The translations under genes were made by a program, and so were the position numbers. A stretch of DNA of 9,220 nt, from contig CAZEUZ010000040.1 in NCBI GenBank assembly GCA_964515805.1, positions 1 to 9,220 on the forward strand, given 5' to 3'. Source of the DNA: CAZEUZ01 sp964515805. Lineage in GTDB: Bacteria > Pseudomonadota > Gammaproteobacteria > Pseudomonadales > Cellvibrionaceae. The notes under the pieces are model-generated. The model was not told the origin of the DNA. It saw only the letters and a program-made list of their open reading frames with translations, and did not search any database. Positions within the stretch are counted from its first letter, which is position 1; every line of letters begins with the position of its first letter. Shown one piece after another: positions 1-6,159 of the stretch.

Positions 1-261
1 ACCCCGTATAAAACGCCAATAAAATTCAAATGTGGGTTCAAAATGAAAGGCCCCGTAATTGAAGACCATATCGAAGTTTTGTTTTGGATCGACAACTCGA
101 AGGGCACTGTGCCCAAACAAGGAATAAAGTTCGCTGCCTGGGGAAACTGTCAGCAAAGCAATTTGTGCATCTTTACTCAGTTTAGAGGGCCATTGCTGAC
201 AATCAGCATTTAACGTAAAGCCGATTAAATACAGTAGTAGAAGATGTTTTATTGGTATCAA
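1..261 (-). CDS. Lnb N-terminal periplasmic domain (DUF4105) protein, 5' part only
   Basis: An open frame runs on the minus strand to the window edge, giving 87 residues. The N-terminus looks like a Sec signal peptide: MIPIKH, then a hydrophobic LLLLYLIGFTL, with likely cleavage after NA (about residue 19). The mature part carries the hallmark of the Lnb_N/DUF4105 family: ALLTVSPGSELYSLFGHSAL (35-54), then VFNYGAF (66-72) and FIRG at the edge. No ATG is available upstream of the conserved block. The best start is TTG at 261, because the in-frame stop lies at 304-306, and no Shine-Dalgarno is visible. The domain occurs in exported proteins of uncharacterised function, probably periplasmic or membrane-tethered, and the conserved Gly-His suggests an enzyme-like site, which is inference. 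It lies 80 bp downstream of the epimerase on the same strand. The family call is fairly firm; start codon and function are not. Confidence 0.72.
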   Translation of the reverse strand, partial: MIPIKHLLLLYLIGFTLNADCQQWPSKLSKDAQIALLTVSPGSELYSLFGHSALRVVDPKQNFDMVFNYGAFHFEPTFEFYWRFIRG

Positions 262-308
262 ATTTATTTTTAACAGGAAGGCTTGGTAAAGGATTACCGT
301 TGATTATT

Positions 309-328
309 GGCTAAGCTGTAAAGCTGCC
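309..328. other. Stem-loop between epimerase and DUF4105 gene
   Basis: GGC-(TA)-AGCT, loop GTAA, then AGCT-GCC on the plus strand gives a seven-pair stem with a 2-nt bulge. On the minus strand it sits 13 nt after the epimerase stop. No T-run follows on either strand, so it is not a standard intrinsic terminator. It could be an mRNA 3'-end stabiliser or chance. Confidence 0.2.
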
Positions 329-341
329 TATTTCAGAGAAA

Positions 342-1349
342 TCAAATGTTAAAGTAATTTCGGTACCAATCAACAAAATGGGCAACTCCCTTTTCAACAC
401 GAGTCGCAGGCTTGTAATCAAATTGCTTGACCAAATCGTCTACATCAGCATAGGTGTCCGGAATATCACCGGGCTGAAGTGGTAAGAGATTCATTTTTGC
501 TTTTTTATCGAGCGCTTTTTCCAAGGCACCAATATAGTCCATCAGTTCAATTGGCTGGTTGTTACCAATATTATAAACGCGCCATGGCGCTTTACTGGTA
601 CCGGGATCAGGCTTATCGCCATCCCATTTGGAATTAGCCTGAGCAGGATGATCAAGAACGCGAATTACACCTTCTACAATATCGTCAATGTAGGTGAAAT
701 CACGGCGGTGCTTACCAAAATTGAAAACATCAATTGCTTCACCCGCCACAATTGCTTTAGTAAATTTAAATAAAGCCATGTCGGGCCGGCCCCAAGGACC
801 ATAGACGGTAAAGAAACGCAGCCCTGTAGTAGGCAAATTGTAAAGATGGCTATAGGTATGAGCCATCAATTCATTGGATTTCTTGCTGGCTGCGTACAAA
901 CTCAAAGGGTGATCAATATTGTCATGGACAGAGAAAGGCATTTTAGTGTTAGCACCATAGACACTCGAAGAACTGGCATAAACTAAGTGTTCGACTCCGT
1001 GGTGACGGCAGCCTTCAAGAATATGAGCAAATCCGACAATATTGCTGTCAATATAAGCGAGAGGGTTTTCGATAGAATAACGAACCCCTGCCTGTGCAGC
1101 CAAGTTAACGAGACGCTTTGGTTTATGTGTAGCAAAAGCCTCAGCAATTGCTTCACGATCTGCAAGATCAATGCGGAGATGGGTATAGTTGGGATTGTCT
1201 GCAAACTGAGCTAGGCGATTCTCTTTAAGGGATGGATCGTAGTAATCGTTATGATTATCGATTCCGATGACCTCATCTCCACGGTCAAGAAGACGCGTAA
1301 CCAAGGCAGCACCAATAAACCCGGCGGAACCAGTGACAAGTATTTTCAT
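342..1349 (-). CDS. UDP-glucuronate 4-epimerase-type NAD-dependent sugar epimerase
   Basis: This 335-residue extended short-chain dehydrogenase/reductase would interconvert UDP-glucuronate and UDP-galacturonate in the cytoplasm for LPS, capsule or exopolysaccharide. Visible motifs are the NAD-binding GSAGFIG (7-13), acidic D31 ending beta-2, AAQAGVRYS (84-92), the SSSS-VYG segment (127-132), catalytic Tyr152-x3-Lys156, and FFTVYGPWGRPDMALFKF (179-196), followed by RRDFTYIDDIVEG. The last two blocks are typical of the UDP-GlcA 4-epimerase (GAE/LpsL/Cap1J) subgroup rather than GalE. Length is normal for that subgroup. The ATG at 1349 sits exactly before the Rossmann motif, but no Shine-Dalgarno precedes it, and GTAAA/TTTAC can fold just upstream. 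It diverges from dapA. No other polysaccharide gene lies in the window, so the pathway it feeds is unknown. Substrate assignment is by motif and could be another uronic-acid nucleotide sugar. Confidence 0.9.
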   Translation of the reverse strand: MKILVTGSAGFIGAALVTRLLDRGDEVIGIDNHNDYYDPSLKENRLAQFADNPNYTHLRIDLADREAIAEAFATHKPKRLVNLAAQAGVRYSIENPLAYIDSNIVGFAHILEGCRHHGVEHLVYASSSSVYGANTKMPFSVHDNIDHPLSLYAASKKSNELMAHTYSHLYNLPTTGLRFFTVYGPWGRPDMALFKFTKAIVAGEAIDVFNFGKHRRDFTYIDDIVEGVIRVLDHPAQANSKWDGDKPDPGTSKAPWRVYNIGNNQPIELMDYIGALEKALDKKAKMNLLPLQPGDIPDTYADVDDLVKQFDYKPATRVEKGVAHFVDWYRNYFNI

Positions 1350-1351
1350 GG

Positions 1352-1366
1352 GTAAAGTGATTTTAC
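1352..1366. repeat. Inverted repeat at the epimerase start codon
   Basis: GTAAA-GTGAT-TTTAC forms a perfect 5-bp inverted repeat with a 5-nt loop. In the epimerase mRNA it lies 2 nt before the ATG, where a Shine-Dalgarno would normally be, so it could hinder or gate ribosome access. The stem is short and AT-rich, so chance is quite possible. Confidence 0.25.
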
Positions 1367-1397
1367 TTTTTAAATGCTATATTTGGATCAGACAGGC

Positions 1398-1427
1398 ATA
1401 CTAACACCCTTGGAGAAGGGTTGGCAA
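1398..1427 (-). promoter_or_regulatory. Candidate epimerase promoter with dyad in the spacer
   Basis: On the minus strand TTGCCA (1427-1422, 5/6 match to a sigma-70 -35) is followed by an 18-nt spacer, then TAGTAT (1403-1398, 4/6), preceded by TG as in an extended -10. The spacer begins with a perfect dyad, ACCCTT-CTCC-AAGGGT (1421-1406). A dyad placed between -35 and -10 is the arrangement of MerR-family activator sites. Predicted transcription start is near 1391, giving a leader of about 42 nt. This is read by eye, without scoring or experiment. Confidence 0.4.
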
Positions 1428-1449
1428 TTTGTGAAACTTGCTTTCTACT
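1421..1449 (+). promoter_or_regulatory. Candidate dapA operon promoter P1, back-to-back with epimerase promoter
   Basis: TTGGCA (1421-1426, 5/6 to -35), a 17-nt spacer and TCTACT (1444-1449, 4/6 to -10) read towards dapA. Its -35 overlaps the divergent epimerase -35 on the opposite strand (TTGGCAA read one way, TTGCCAA the other), so polymerase could occupy only one side at a time. Predicted start near 1456 gives a leader of about 126 nt. Confidence 0.35.
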
Positions 1450-1493
1450 TAAGCTAGGATTAGGACACAAAAATATACAAATTGAGATATAGC

Positions 1494-1507
1494 GTAACTA
1501 CAGTTAC
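1494..1507. promoter_or_regulatory. Perfect dyad upstream of dapA, possible operator
   Basis: GTAACT-AC-AGTTAC is a perfect 6+2+6 inverted repeat, the size and form of a dimeric repressor or activator site. It overlaps the weak -35 of candidate promoter P2. No regulator gene is present in the window to pair with it. Confidence 0.35.
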
Positions 1508-1533
1508 AGAAAGACAGATAGCCCTTGTATATT
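1503..1533 (+). promoter_or_regulatory. Candidate dapA promoter P2
   Basis: TATATT (1528-1533) matches the -10 consensus at 5/6. GTTACA (1503-1508) gives only a 4/6 -35 at a long 19-nt spacing and lies inside the dyad. Predicted start near 1540 would give a 42-nt leader that includes the AGGA ribosome site at 1571-1574. Weaker as a whole than P1. Confidence 0.3.
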
Positions 1534-1581
1534 AAGGTCGGCGTCATTAATATTGTGCTTTTTCAACAACAGGATAGACAG

Positions 1582-2457
1582 ATGATTCAAGGCAGTATGG
1601 TAGCACTAGTTACGCCTATGCATGCTGACAACTCCCTTGACTGGAATAATCTTCACCAGTTGCTGGATTGGCACTTACAAGAAGGTACTGACGCAATCAT
1701 TGCAACAGGCACCACAGGCGAATCCGCGACACTGTCTATTGAAGAACACATACAAGTCATTAAATGTGTAGTTGATCATGTCAACGGACAGATTCCGATA
1801 ATTGCCGGCACTGGAGCCAACTCGACAGAAGAAGCCATTGAATTAACACAGAATGCGAAAAATCTGGGTGCCGATGCCTGCCTGTTAGTAACTCCTTACT
1901 ACAATAAACCTACGCAAGAAGGACTTTACCAGCATTTCCAGCACATTGCTGAAGCAGTACCTATCCCACAAATTCTCTACAATGTGCCTAGCAGGACGGC
2001 TGTCGACATGTCGCCGGATACCATACTGCGTTTAGCAAAGCATGCACATATTATCGGCGTAAAAGAAGCCACCGGAGACCTAGAGCGCATACCGAGGCTA
2101 ATTGAACGATCTCCAATAGATTTCTGCGTATACTCGGGAGATGACCTCACCGCCGTTGAGCTAATGTTAATGGGAGGAAAGGGGAATATTTCAGTGACTG
2201 CCAATATTGCCCCCCGACAAATGGCTACTCTGTGTGCTCAAGCCATTGCCGGCAATGCCACAGATTCGCGCGAACTTCAAAGACAATTACTGCCGCTGCA
2301 CAAAGCGTTATTTGTCGAATCCAATCCCATACCAGTCAAGTGGGCGCTAGCGAAAATGGGCAAAATTGAATCGGGTATCAGGCTACCGTTGACGCCTTTA
2401 TCGAAATCTCAACACAGTGTTGTCGCGTCGGCAATGGAAGCCACCGGTATTACCTAG
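1582..2457 (+). CDS. dapA: 4-hydroxy-tetrahydrodipicolinate synthase
   Basis: DapA condenses pyruvate with aspartate-semialdehyde, the first committed step to meso-diaminopimelate and lysine, in the cytoplasm. The 291-residue product fits the usual ~292. Starting at ATG 1582 the E. coli numbering is kept exactly: Thr44/Thr45, Tyr107, Tyr133 (ILYNVPSR), Arg138 and the Schiff-base Lys161 in GVKEATG. In the lysine feedback pocket Ser48, Ala49, His56, Asn80, Glu84 and Tyr106 are present while the residue equivalent to His53 is Ile, so feedback sensitivity may differ from E. coli. AGGA at 1571-1574, 7 nt before the ATG, fixes the start; a TTG at 1525 would add 19 residues absent from the family. 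First gene of a likely operon with bamC, the hydrolase gene and purC, ending in TAG with bamC 33 nt on. Confidence 0.96.
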   Translation: MIQGSMVALVTPMHADNSLDWNNLHQLLDWHLQEGTDAIIATGTTGESATLSIEEHIQVIKCVVDHVNGQIPIIAGTGANSTEEAIELTQNAKNLGADACLLVTPYYNKPTQEGLYQHFQHIAEAVPIPQILYNVPSRTAVDMSPDTILRLAKHAHIIGVKEATGDLERIPRLIERSPIDFCVYSGDDLTAVELMLMGGKGNISVTANIAPRQMATLCAQAIAGNATDSRELQRQLLPLHKALFVESNPIPVKWALAKMGKIESGIRLPLTPLSKSQHSVVASAMEATGIT

Positions 2458-2490
2458 TTGTCAATACAGACTACCAATACCAGGGTTATC

Positions 2491-3693
2491 ATGCGAACCA
2501 GCCTAAGTGTGTTAGTAACAATTGTTTCAGCCTTGTTATCATCCTGCAAGTTATACAGTGATAACCCATTAGATGGCAATAGAGGAATTTTTCACAATAC
2601 CACTAATGACTACTTAGCAGCCAAGACTCTTAAACCAGTTACTGTACCGCCAGAACTAGACAGTGAAGCCGTGGGTCAAATTCTTGAGATTCCCGACGCT
2701 AACATAATCGTAACCGGCAGAGAAACAACCGTACCACCGCCACCACGGTTGACAGCCAAAAACGATATTCCGCAAGTCAGCATCCAGCAATTAGGCAATA
2801 AACGCTGGATTTTAACAGCACAAACTCCAGCTGAAATCTGGCCCTTAATCGTGTCTTTTTTAAAAACTAACCAACTCGCGATAGTCAATAACGATGTCAA
2901 TCGAGGCATGATCGAAACTGATTGGTTAACCCTGTCCGTCGACCCGGAAAATATCAATAAATATCTACTGCGAATAGATAATGGCATGCAGCCAGACACA
3001 ACCGAGATTCATATTGCCAACGTAGTACGTTCCAAAAATCAACTGAATCAACCTACATCAACTCAACCTATACAATGGCCCGAATTGTCAACAGGTACAG
3101 TACGCGAAAACTGGATGATCAATGAATTAGCTGAAGCCCTAGTCAACGAAGATTATGCTCTATCAGGAGAATCTTTGTTAGCACAGAATGTAAGCAACAA
3201 TAAGAAAGCTCATCTAGTCCAACGACAGGATGAGTTAGTATTGGTCATTACCTTGAACAAACAACGGGCCTATGCATCGTTATCTCATGCGTTGAGTCAA
3301 GATGAATTTATTCTCTATCAAAAAAATACCGAGCAAGGATTATTCCATATTGATCATCTTAAAACCGTAGAAAATAAAAGATCAACAAATCTAACGTCAC
3401 GCTGGATCAATAAATTGAACCCTTTTAGTTCCGACCAACGCCCCACAAGCCGCTATCTGTTAACTGATATTATTCGCCATTTGCCAATAGACACCCCGCT
3501 GATAAATAAATTATTCCCCGAAAAAAGTATCCATTCAAAAGCCGAAAGACTGAAAGGTGTACCCGGTTACTTGGTGGTAATGACTGATGAAACCACTCAA
3601 CAATTGGTTTATGTTCGCGATGGCTACGGTAAACCATTGCCATTCAACAAATCCAAGCAACTATTAACACTCATTCGCCGACAACTTATTTAG
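2491..3693 (+). CDS. bamC: Outer-membrane assembly lipoprotein BamC (NlpB)
   Basis: BamC is the lipoprotein subunit of the BAM complex that folds beta-barrels into the outer membrane, binding BamD through its extended N-terminus. From ATG 2491 (AGGG at 2482-2485, 5 nt upstream) the 400-residue protein begins with a lipoprotein signal: MRTS, hydrophobic SVLVTIVSALL and lipobox LSSC, with acylated Cys19. Lys at +2 means no inner-membrane retention signal. A Pro-rich N-terminal stretch (DYLAAKTLKP, VPPEL, VPPPP) leads to helix-grip domain 1 (about 104-225, with RWILTAQTPAEIWPLI, METDWL-like IETDWL and TEIHI) and domain 2 (about 245-395, opening LVLVITLNKQRAY). It is longer than E. coli BamC (344), partly from a polar insert near 290-350. 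Sequence divergence is high, as usual for BamC; the operon position after dapA supports the call. A TTG at 2458 would spoil the signal peptide. Confidence 0.85.
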   Translation: MRTSLSVLVTIVSALLSSCKLYSDNPLDGNRGIFHNTTNDYLAAKTLKPVTVPPELDSEAVGQILEIPDANIIVTGRETTVPPPPRLTAKNDIPQVSIQQLGNKRWILTAQTPAEIWPLIVSFLKTNQLAIVNNDVNRGMIETDWLTLSVDPENINKYLLRIDNGMQPDTTEIHIANVVRSKNQLNQPTSTQPIQWPELSTGTVRENWMINELAEALVNEDYALSGESLLAQNVSNNKKAHLVQRQDELVLVITLNKQRAYASLSHALSQDEFILYQKNTEQGLFHIDHLKTVENKRSTNLTSRWINKLNPFSSDQRPTSRYLLTDIIRHLPIDTPLINKLFPEKSIHSKAERLKGVPGYLVVMTDETTQQLVYVRDGYGKPLPFNKSKQLLTLIRRQLI

Positions 3694-3700
3694 ATTTTTC

Positions 3701-4459
3701 GTGAAATTTTCCTCATTAGGCAGTGGCAGTAAAGGCAATGGCACATTGATTCAAAGCGATGATCTACTGTTATTAATTGATTGCGGTTTTAGCCTGAGAG
3801 AAACTGAAAAGCGTTTGCAACGTCTAGGTGTTTTCCCTCACCAAATTGATGCTATTCTGGTTACGCACGAACATAGTGATCACATTAAGGGTGTTAGCCC
3901 TCTGTCGCGTAAGTTTAATCTTCCAGTTTACATGACTGCTGGCACTGCTCGTAGTAGAGCCGTCGGCGATATTCAATCACTGCACATTATTCATAACTAT
4001 AAGCCCTTCTTGATAAAAGGAGTTCAAGTGATACCAGTGGCTGTGCCTCACGATGCCACTGAGCCAGCACAATATATCTTTGAAAAAAACAAGCAGCGGC
4101 TTGGTCTGTTGACTGATCTGGGGAATGTCAGTTCATATGTTGAAAATCAATACACTGGCTGCCATGCCTTAATCATAGAAGCAAACCACGACCCATTGAT
4201 GCTGGCTTCAGGCCCCTACCCTCCATCAATAAAACAACGTGTCGGTGGATCATGGGGACATTTAAGTAATCAACAGGCATCAGAATTTCTGAAGCGCACA
4301 GATAAATCACGCTTACAATGTCTGGTAGTCGCACACATTAGCCGGCAAAATAATAGCGTACAATTGGCGCAACAGGCTTTCTCTGATTACCATAAAGACG
4401 TTAATCAGATAATCTACGCTTGCCAGGAACAAGGATTTGATTGGTTACAAATTAACTGA
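3701..4459 (+). CDS. WalJ/YycJ-like metallo-beta-lactamase-fold hydrolase
   Basis: This 252-residue protein opens with MKFSSLGSGSKGNGTLIQ, the signature of the YycJ/WalJ branch of the metallo-beta-lactamase superfamily. The metal site is visible: THEHSDH gives His56, His58, Asp60 and His61. PHDATEP, TDLGNVS and IIEANHDP follow, and GHLSN and VAHIS lie near the C-terminus. YycJ homologues are linked to cell-wall/DNA-related phenotypes in Firmicutes and resemble 5'-exonuclease-like hydrolases; the gammaproteobacterial substrate is not known to me. There is no signal peptide, so it is cytoplasmic. GTG at 3701 lies 7 nt after the bamC stop with no Shine-Dalgarno, so translation probably depends on ribosomes finishing bamC. 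In Pseudomonas-type genomes a similar gene sits between bamC and purC. Fold is certain; function is open. Confidence 0.88.
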   Translation: MKFSSLGSGSKGNGTLIQSDDLLLLIDCGFSLRETEKRLQRLGVFPHQIDAILVTHEHSDHIKGVSPLSRKFNLPVYMTAGTARSRAVGDIQSLHIIHNYKPFLIKGVQVIPVAVPHDATEPAQYIFEKNKQRLGLLTDLGNVSSYVENQYTGCHALIIEANHDPLMLASGPYPPSIKQRVGGSWGHLSNQQASEFLKRTDKSRLQCLVVAHISRQNNSVQLAQQAFSDYHKDVNQIIYACQEQGFDWLQIN

Positions 4460-4515
4460 GCTGGTACCTCATCCGCTCTATCGGCAGATAATATGGAAAA
4501 AGAGTACAATAATTG

Positions 4516-5226
4516 ATGGAAAAACGTGCACAACTATACGCTGGCAAAGCCAAATCACTTTACCTTACCGATGATCCAGAGCGCCTGATAGTGCATTTCC
4601 GGAATGATACCTCTGCATTTGACGGTAAAAAAATTGCTCAGCTCGAACGCAAGGGCATAGTGAATAACAAATTTAACGCTTTCGTTATGAAGAAGCTGGA
4701 AAATGCAGGCATTGAGACCCATTTTGAAAAGCTCTTGGCAGACTCAGAATCTATCGTAAAAAAACTGACTATGATTCCCTTGGAATGTGTTGTCCGCAAT
4801 ATAGCCGCAGGTTCACTGTGTCGCCGCCTGGGAATTGAAGAAGGCCTCGAGCTCAGCCCACCCACATTCGAATTTTTTCTGAAAAATGACGAGTTAGGCG
4901 ATCCATTTGTCAATGACTATCACATTCAATCGTTTGGTTGGGCAACGCAGAGCCAGGTAGCAATCATGAAAGAACTAACTTTTGCCGTTAATAATGTATT
5001 AAAAGAGTTATTTTTAGCGAGCGATATGTTGCTGGTGGATTACAAACTCGAATTCGGATTATTCCGAAACAAAGTGATGCTGGGTGATGAATTCACCCCA
5101 GACGGTTGTCGCATTTGGGATAAAAAAACACGCGAAAAACTGGACAAGGACCGATTTCGGCAGAATCTGGGGAATGTCGTCGAGAACTATGAAGTTGTTG
5201 GCAAACGTTTAGGGATAGACTTTTAA
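4516..5226 (+). CDS. purC: Phosphoribosylaminoimidazole-succinocarboxamide synthase
   Basis: SAICAR synthetase joins CAIR and aspartate using ATP in de novo purine synthesis. The 236-residue product is collinear with E. coli PurC (237). Seen are the N-terminal YAGKAKSLY, FRNDTSAFDGKK (28-39), KGIVNNKFN (46-54), the first family signature IPLECVVRNIAAGS (87-100), the second LLVDYKLEFG (172-181) and LGDEFTPDGCRIWD (189-202). ATG at 4516 matches the family start; a TTG one codon earlier is less likely. GGAAAAAGAG at 4494-4503 is a distant weak ribosome site. It follows the hydrolase gene after 56 nt and probably ends the dapA operon. The stop lies 19 nt from the convergent panB stop. Confidence 0.96.
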   Translation: MEKRAQLYAGKAKSLYLTDDPERLIVHFRNDTSAFDGKKIAQLERKGIVNNKFNAFVMKKLENAGIETHFEKLLADSESIVKKLTMIPLECVVRNIAAGSLCRRLGIEEGLELSPPTFEFFLKNDELGDPFVNDYHIQSFGWATQSQVAIMKELTFAVNNVLKELFLASDMLLVDYKLEFGLFRNKVMLGDEFTPDGCRIWDKKTREKLDKDRFRQNLGNVVENYEVVGKRLGIDF

Positions 5227-5245
5227 TTGAACCCAAAGTCTGGGA

Positions 5246-6070
5246 TTACAAAAACATATGTTCTTCTCCAGGGAAAACCCCAGTTCTGACATCGCCGCTA
5301 TATTTCTGTAAAGCACCGAGAATACTTCCTTTTTCTTGCAAAAAATTCTTGGCAAATTTGGGAAGTTTCTGGGTAATGCCAAGAATATCATTAATCACTA
5401 AAACCTGAGCATCGGTATCTCTGCCTGCGCCAATGCCAATAGTCGGTATGTCGATAGACTCGGTGACAGCCTTTGCTAGCGACGGCGGCACACATTCGAG
5501 CACCAATAACTCAGCACCGGCCTGGGCCAACAGTCGAGCATCATTCAAAATCGTATCGAATTGCTTTTCAGTGCGCCCCTGTACGCGGAATCCACCAAGC
5601 TTGTGCACTGATTGAGGGGTTAAACCCAAATGAGCACAGACGGGTATACCGCGATCACTCAACATAGCTATTGTTTCGGCCAGCCACGCACCACCTTCAA
5701 TTTTAACCACCTGCGCGCCAGCTTGCATAATGCTCGCAGCATTTATTATTGCCTGCTCTGGTGTCGCATAGGCCATAAACGGCAAGTCGGCGATAATCAA
5801 TGAAAGACCACCGCCACGCTTTACCGCCTCCACGTGATGGAGCATCTGCGCCATAGTCACAGGGATGGTACTCTCATAACCCAGCAGCGTCATACCAAGA
5901 CTATCCCCCACCAACACCATCTCAATTTCAGCTTCACTGGCGATAGCAGCCATAGACGCATCGTAAAGCGCAATACAAACTGATTTTTTGTTGTCAGCTT
6001 TTAATTTACGCAATGTATTGATTGTCACTGGCCGATCCAGTGTTGAAGGTTTAAATTGTCTATTGGGCAT
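5246..6070 (-). CDS. panB: 3-methyl-2-oxobutanoate hydroxymethyltransferase
   Basis: Ketopantoate hydroxymethyltransferase transfers a one-carbon unit from methylene-tetrahydrofolate to alpha-ketoisovalerate, the first step of pantothenate synthesis. The 274-residue sequence shows VLVGDSLGM (52-60, metal ligand Asp56), DLPFMAYATPEQA (95-107, Asp95), VKIEGG (Lys123, Glu125), AHLGLTPQSV (146-155), LECVP with catalytic Glu192, GIGAG and the C-terminal PGEEHMF. The N-terminus carries about 12 residues more than E. coli (MPNRQFKPSTLDRP), with no later in-frame Met before the conserved core. There is no Shine-Dalgarno; a T-rich run directly precedes the ATG. panC, its usual partner, is not downstream because purC converges there, and folK is not upstream. 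The family call is secure. Confidence 0.96.
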   Translation of the reverse strand: MPNRQFKPSTLDRPVTINTLRKLKADNKKSVCIALYDASMAAIASEAEIEMVLVGDSLGMTLLGYESTIPVTMAQMLHHVEAVKRGGGLSLIIADLPFMAYATPEQAIINAASIMQAGAQVVKIEGGAWLAETIAMLSDRGIPVCAHLGLTPQSVHKLGGFRVQGRTEKQFDTILNDARLLAQAGAELLVLECVPPSLAKAVTESIDIPTIGIGAGRDTDAQVLVINDILGITQKLPKFAKNFLQEKGSILGALQKYSGDVRTGVFPGEEHMFL

Positions 6071-6076
6071 AAAAAA

Positions 6077-6105
6077 ATATTAGAATAAAATAAGCACTGT
6101 GAAAA
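6077..6105 (-). promoter_or_regulatory. panB: Candidate panB promoter, possibly leaderless
   Basis: TTTTCA (6105-6100, 4/6), a 17-nt spacer and TAATAT (6082-6077, 4/6) read towards panB. Transcription would start about 7 nt beyond the -10, at or beside the A of the ATG (6070), leaving virtually no leader. The region is very AT-rich, so a chance match is possible. Confidence 0.3.
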
Positions 6106-6112
6106 TGGGTTT

Positions 6113-6140
6113 TTAAAAAAGCGGTAACAATAAGACGCTT
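6113..6140 (-). terminator. Likely intrinsic terminator of pcnB
   Basis: On the minus strand, 20 nt after the pcnB stop, AAGCG (6140-6136) pairs with CGCTT (6123-6119) around a 12-nt loop, and the downstream arm runs into a block of six T. The stem is short (5 bp, G/C in three), so efficiency may be modest. If real, it separates pcnB from panB. Confidence 0.42.
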
Positions 6141-6159
6141 AGATCCAGGTAAAAGGCTA

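Noticed and set aside
1525..1581. TTG at 1525 as dapA start
   Set aside because: It adds 19 residues not seen in DapA proteins; ATG 1582 has an AGGA ribosome site and restores exact E. coli residue numbering.
2458..2490. TTG at 2458 as bamC start
   Set aside because: It would put a polar stretch before the lipoprotein signal; ATG 2491 has AGGG upstream and gives a standard 19-residue signal ending in the lipobox Cys.
2676..2999. 107-codon minus-strand open frame inside bamC
   Set aside because: It overlaps the conserved BamC domain 1 and shows no recognisable motif or ribosome site.
5232..5244. CCCA-AAGTC-TGGG as a shared purC/panB terminator
   Set aside because: Only four base pairs and no T-run on either strand; not distinguishable from chance.
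6071..6159. folK remnant between pcnB and panB
   Set aside because: The gap is 89 bp of AT-rich sequence with stops and no HPPK motif; it holds promoter- and terminator-like signals instead.
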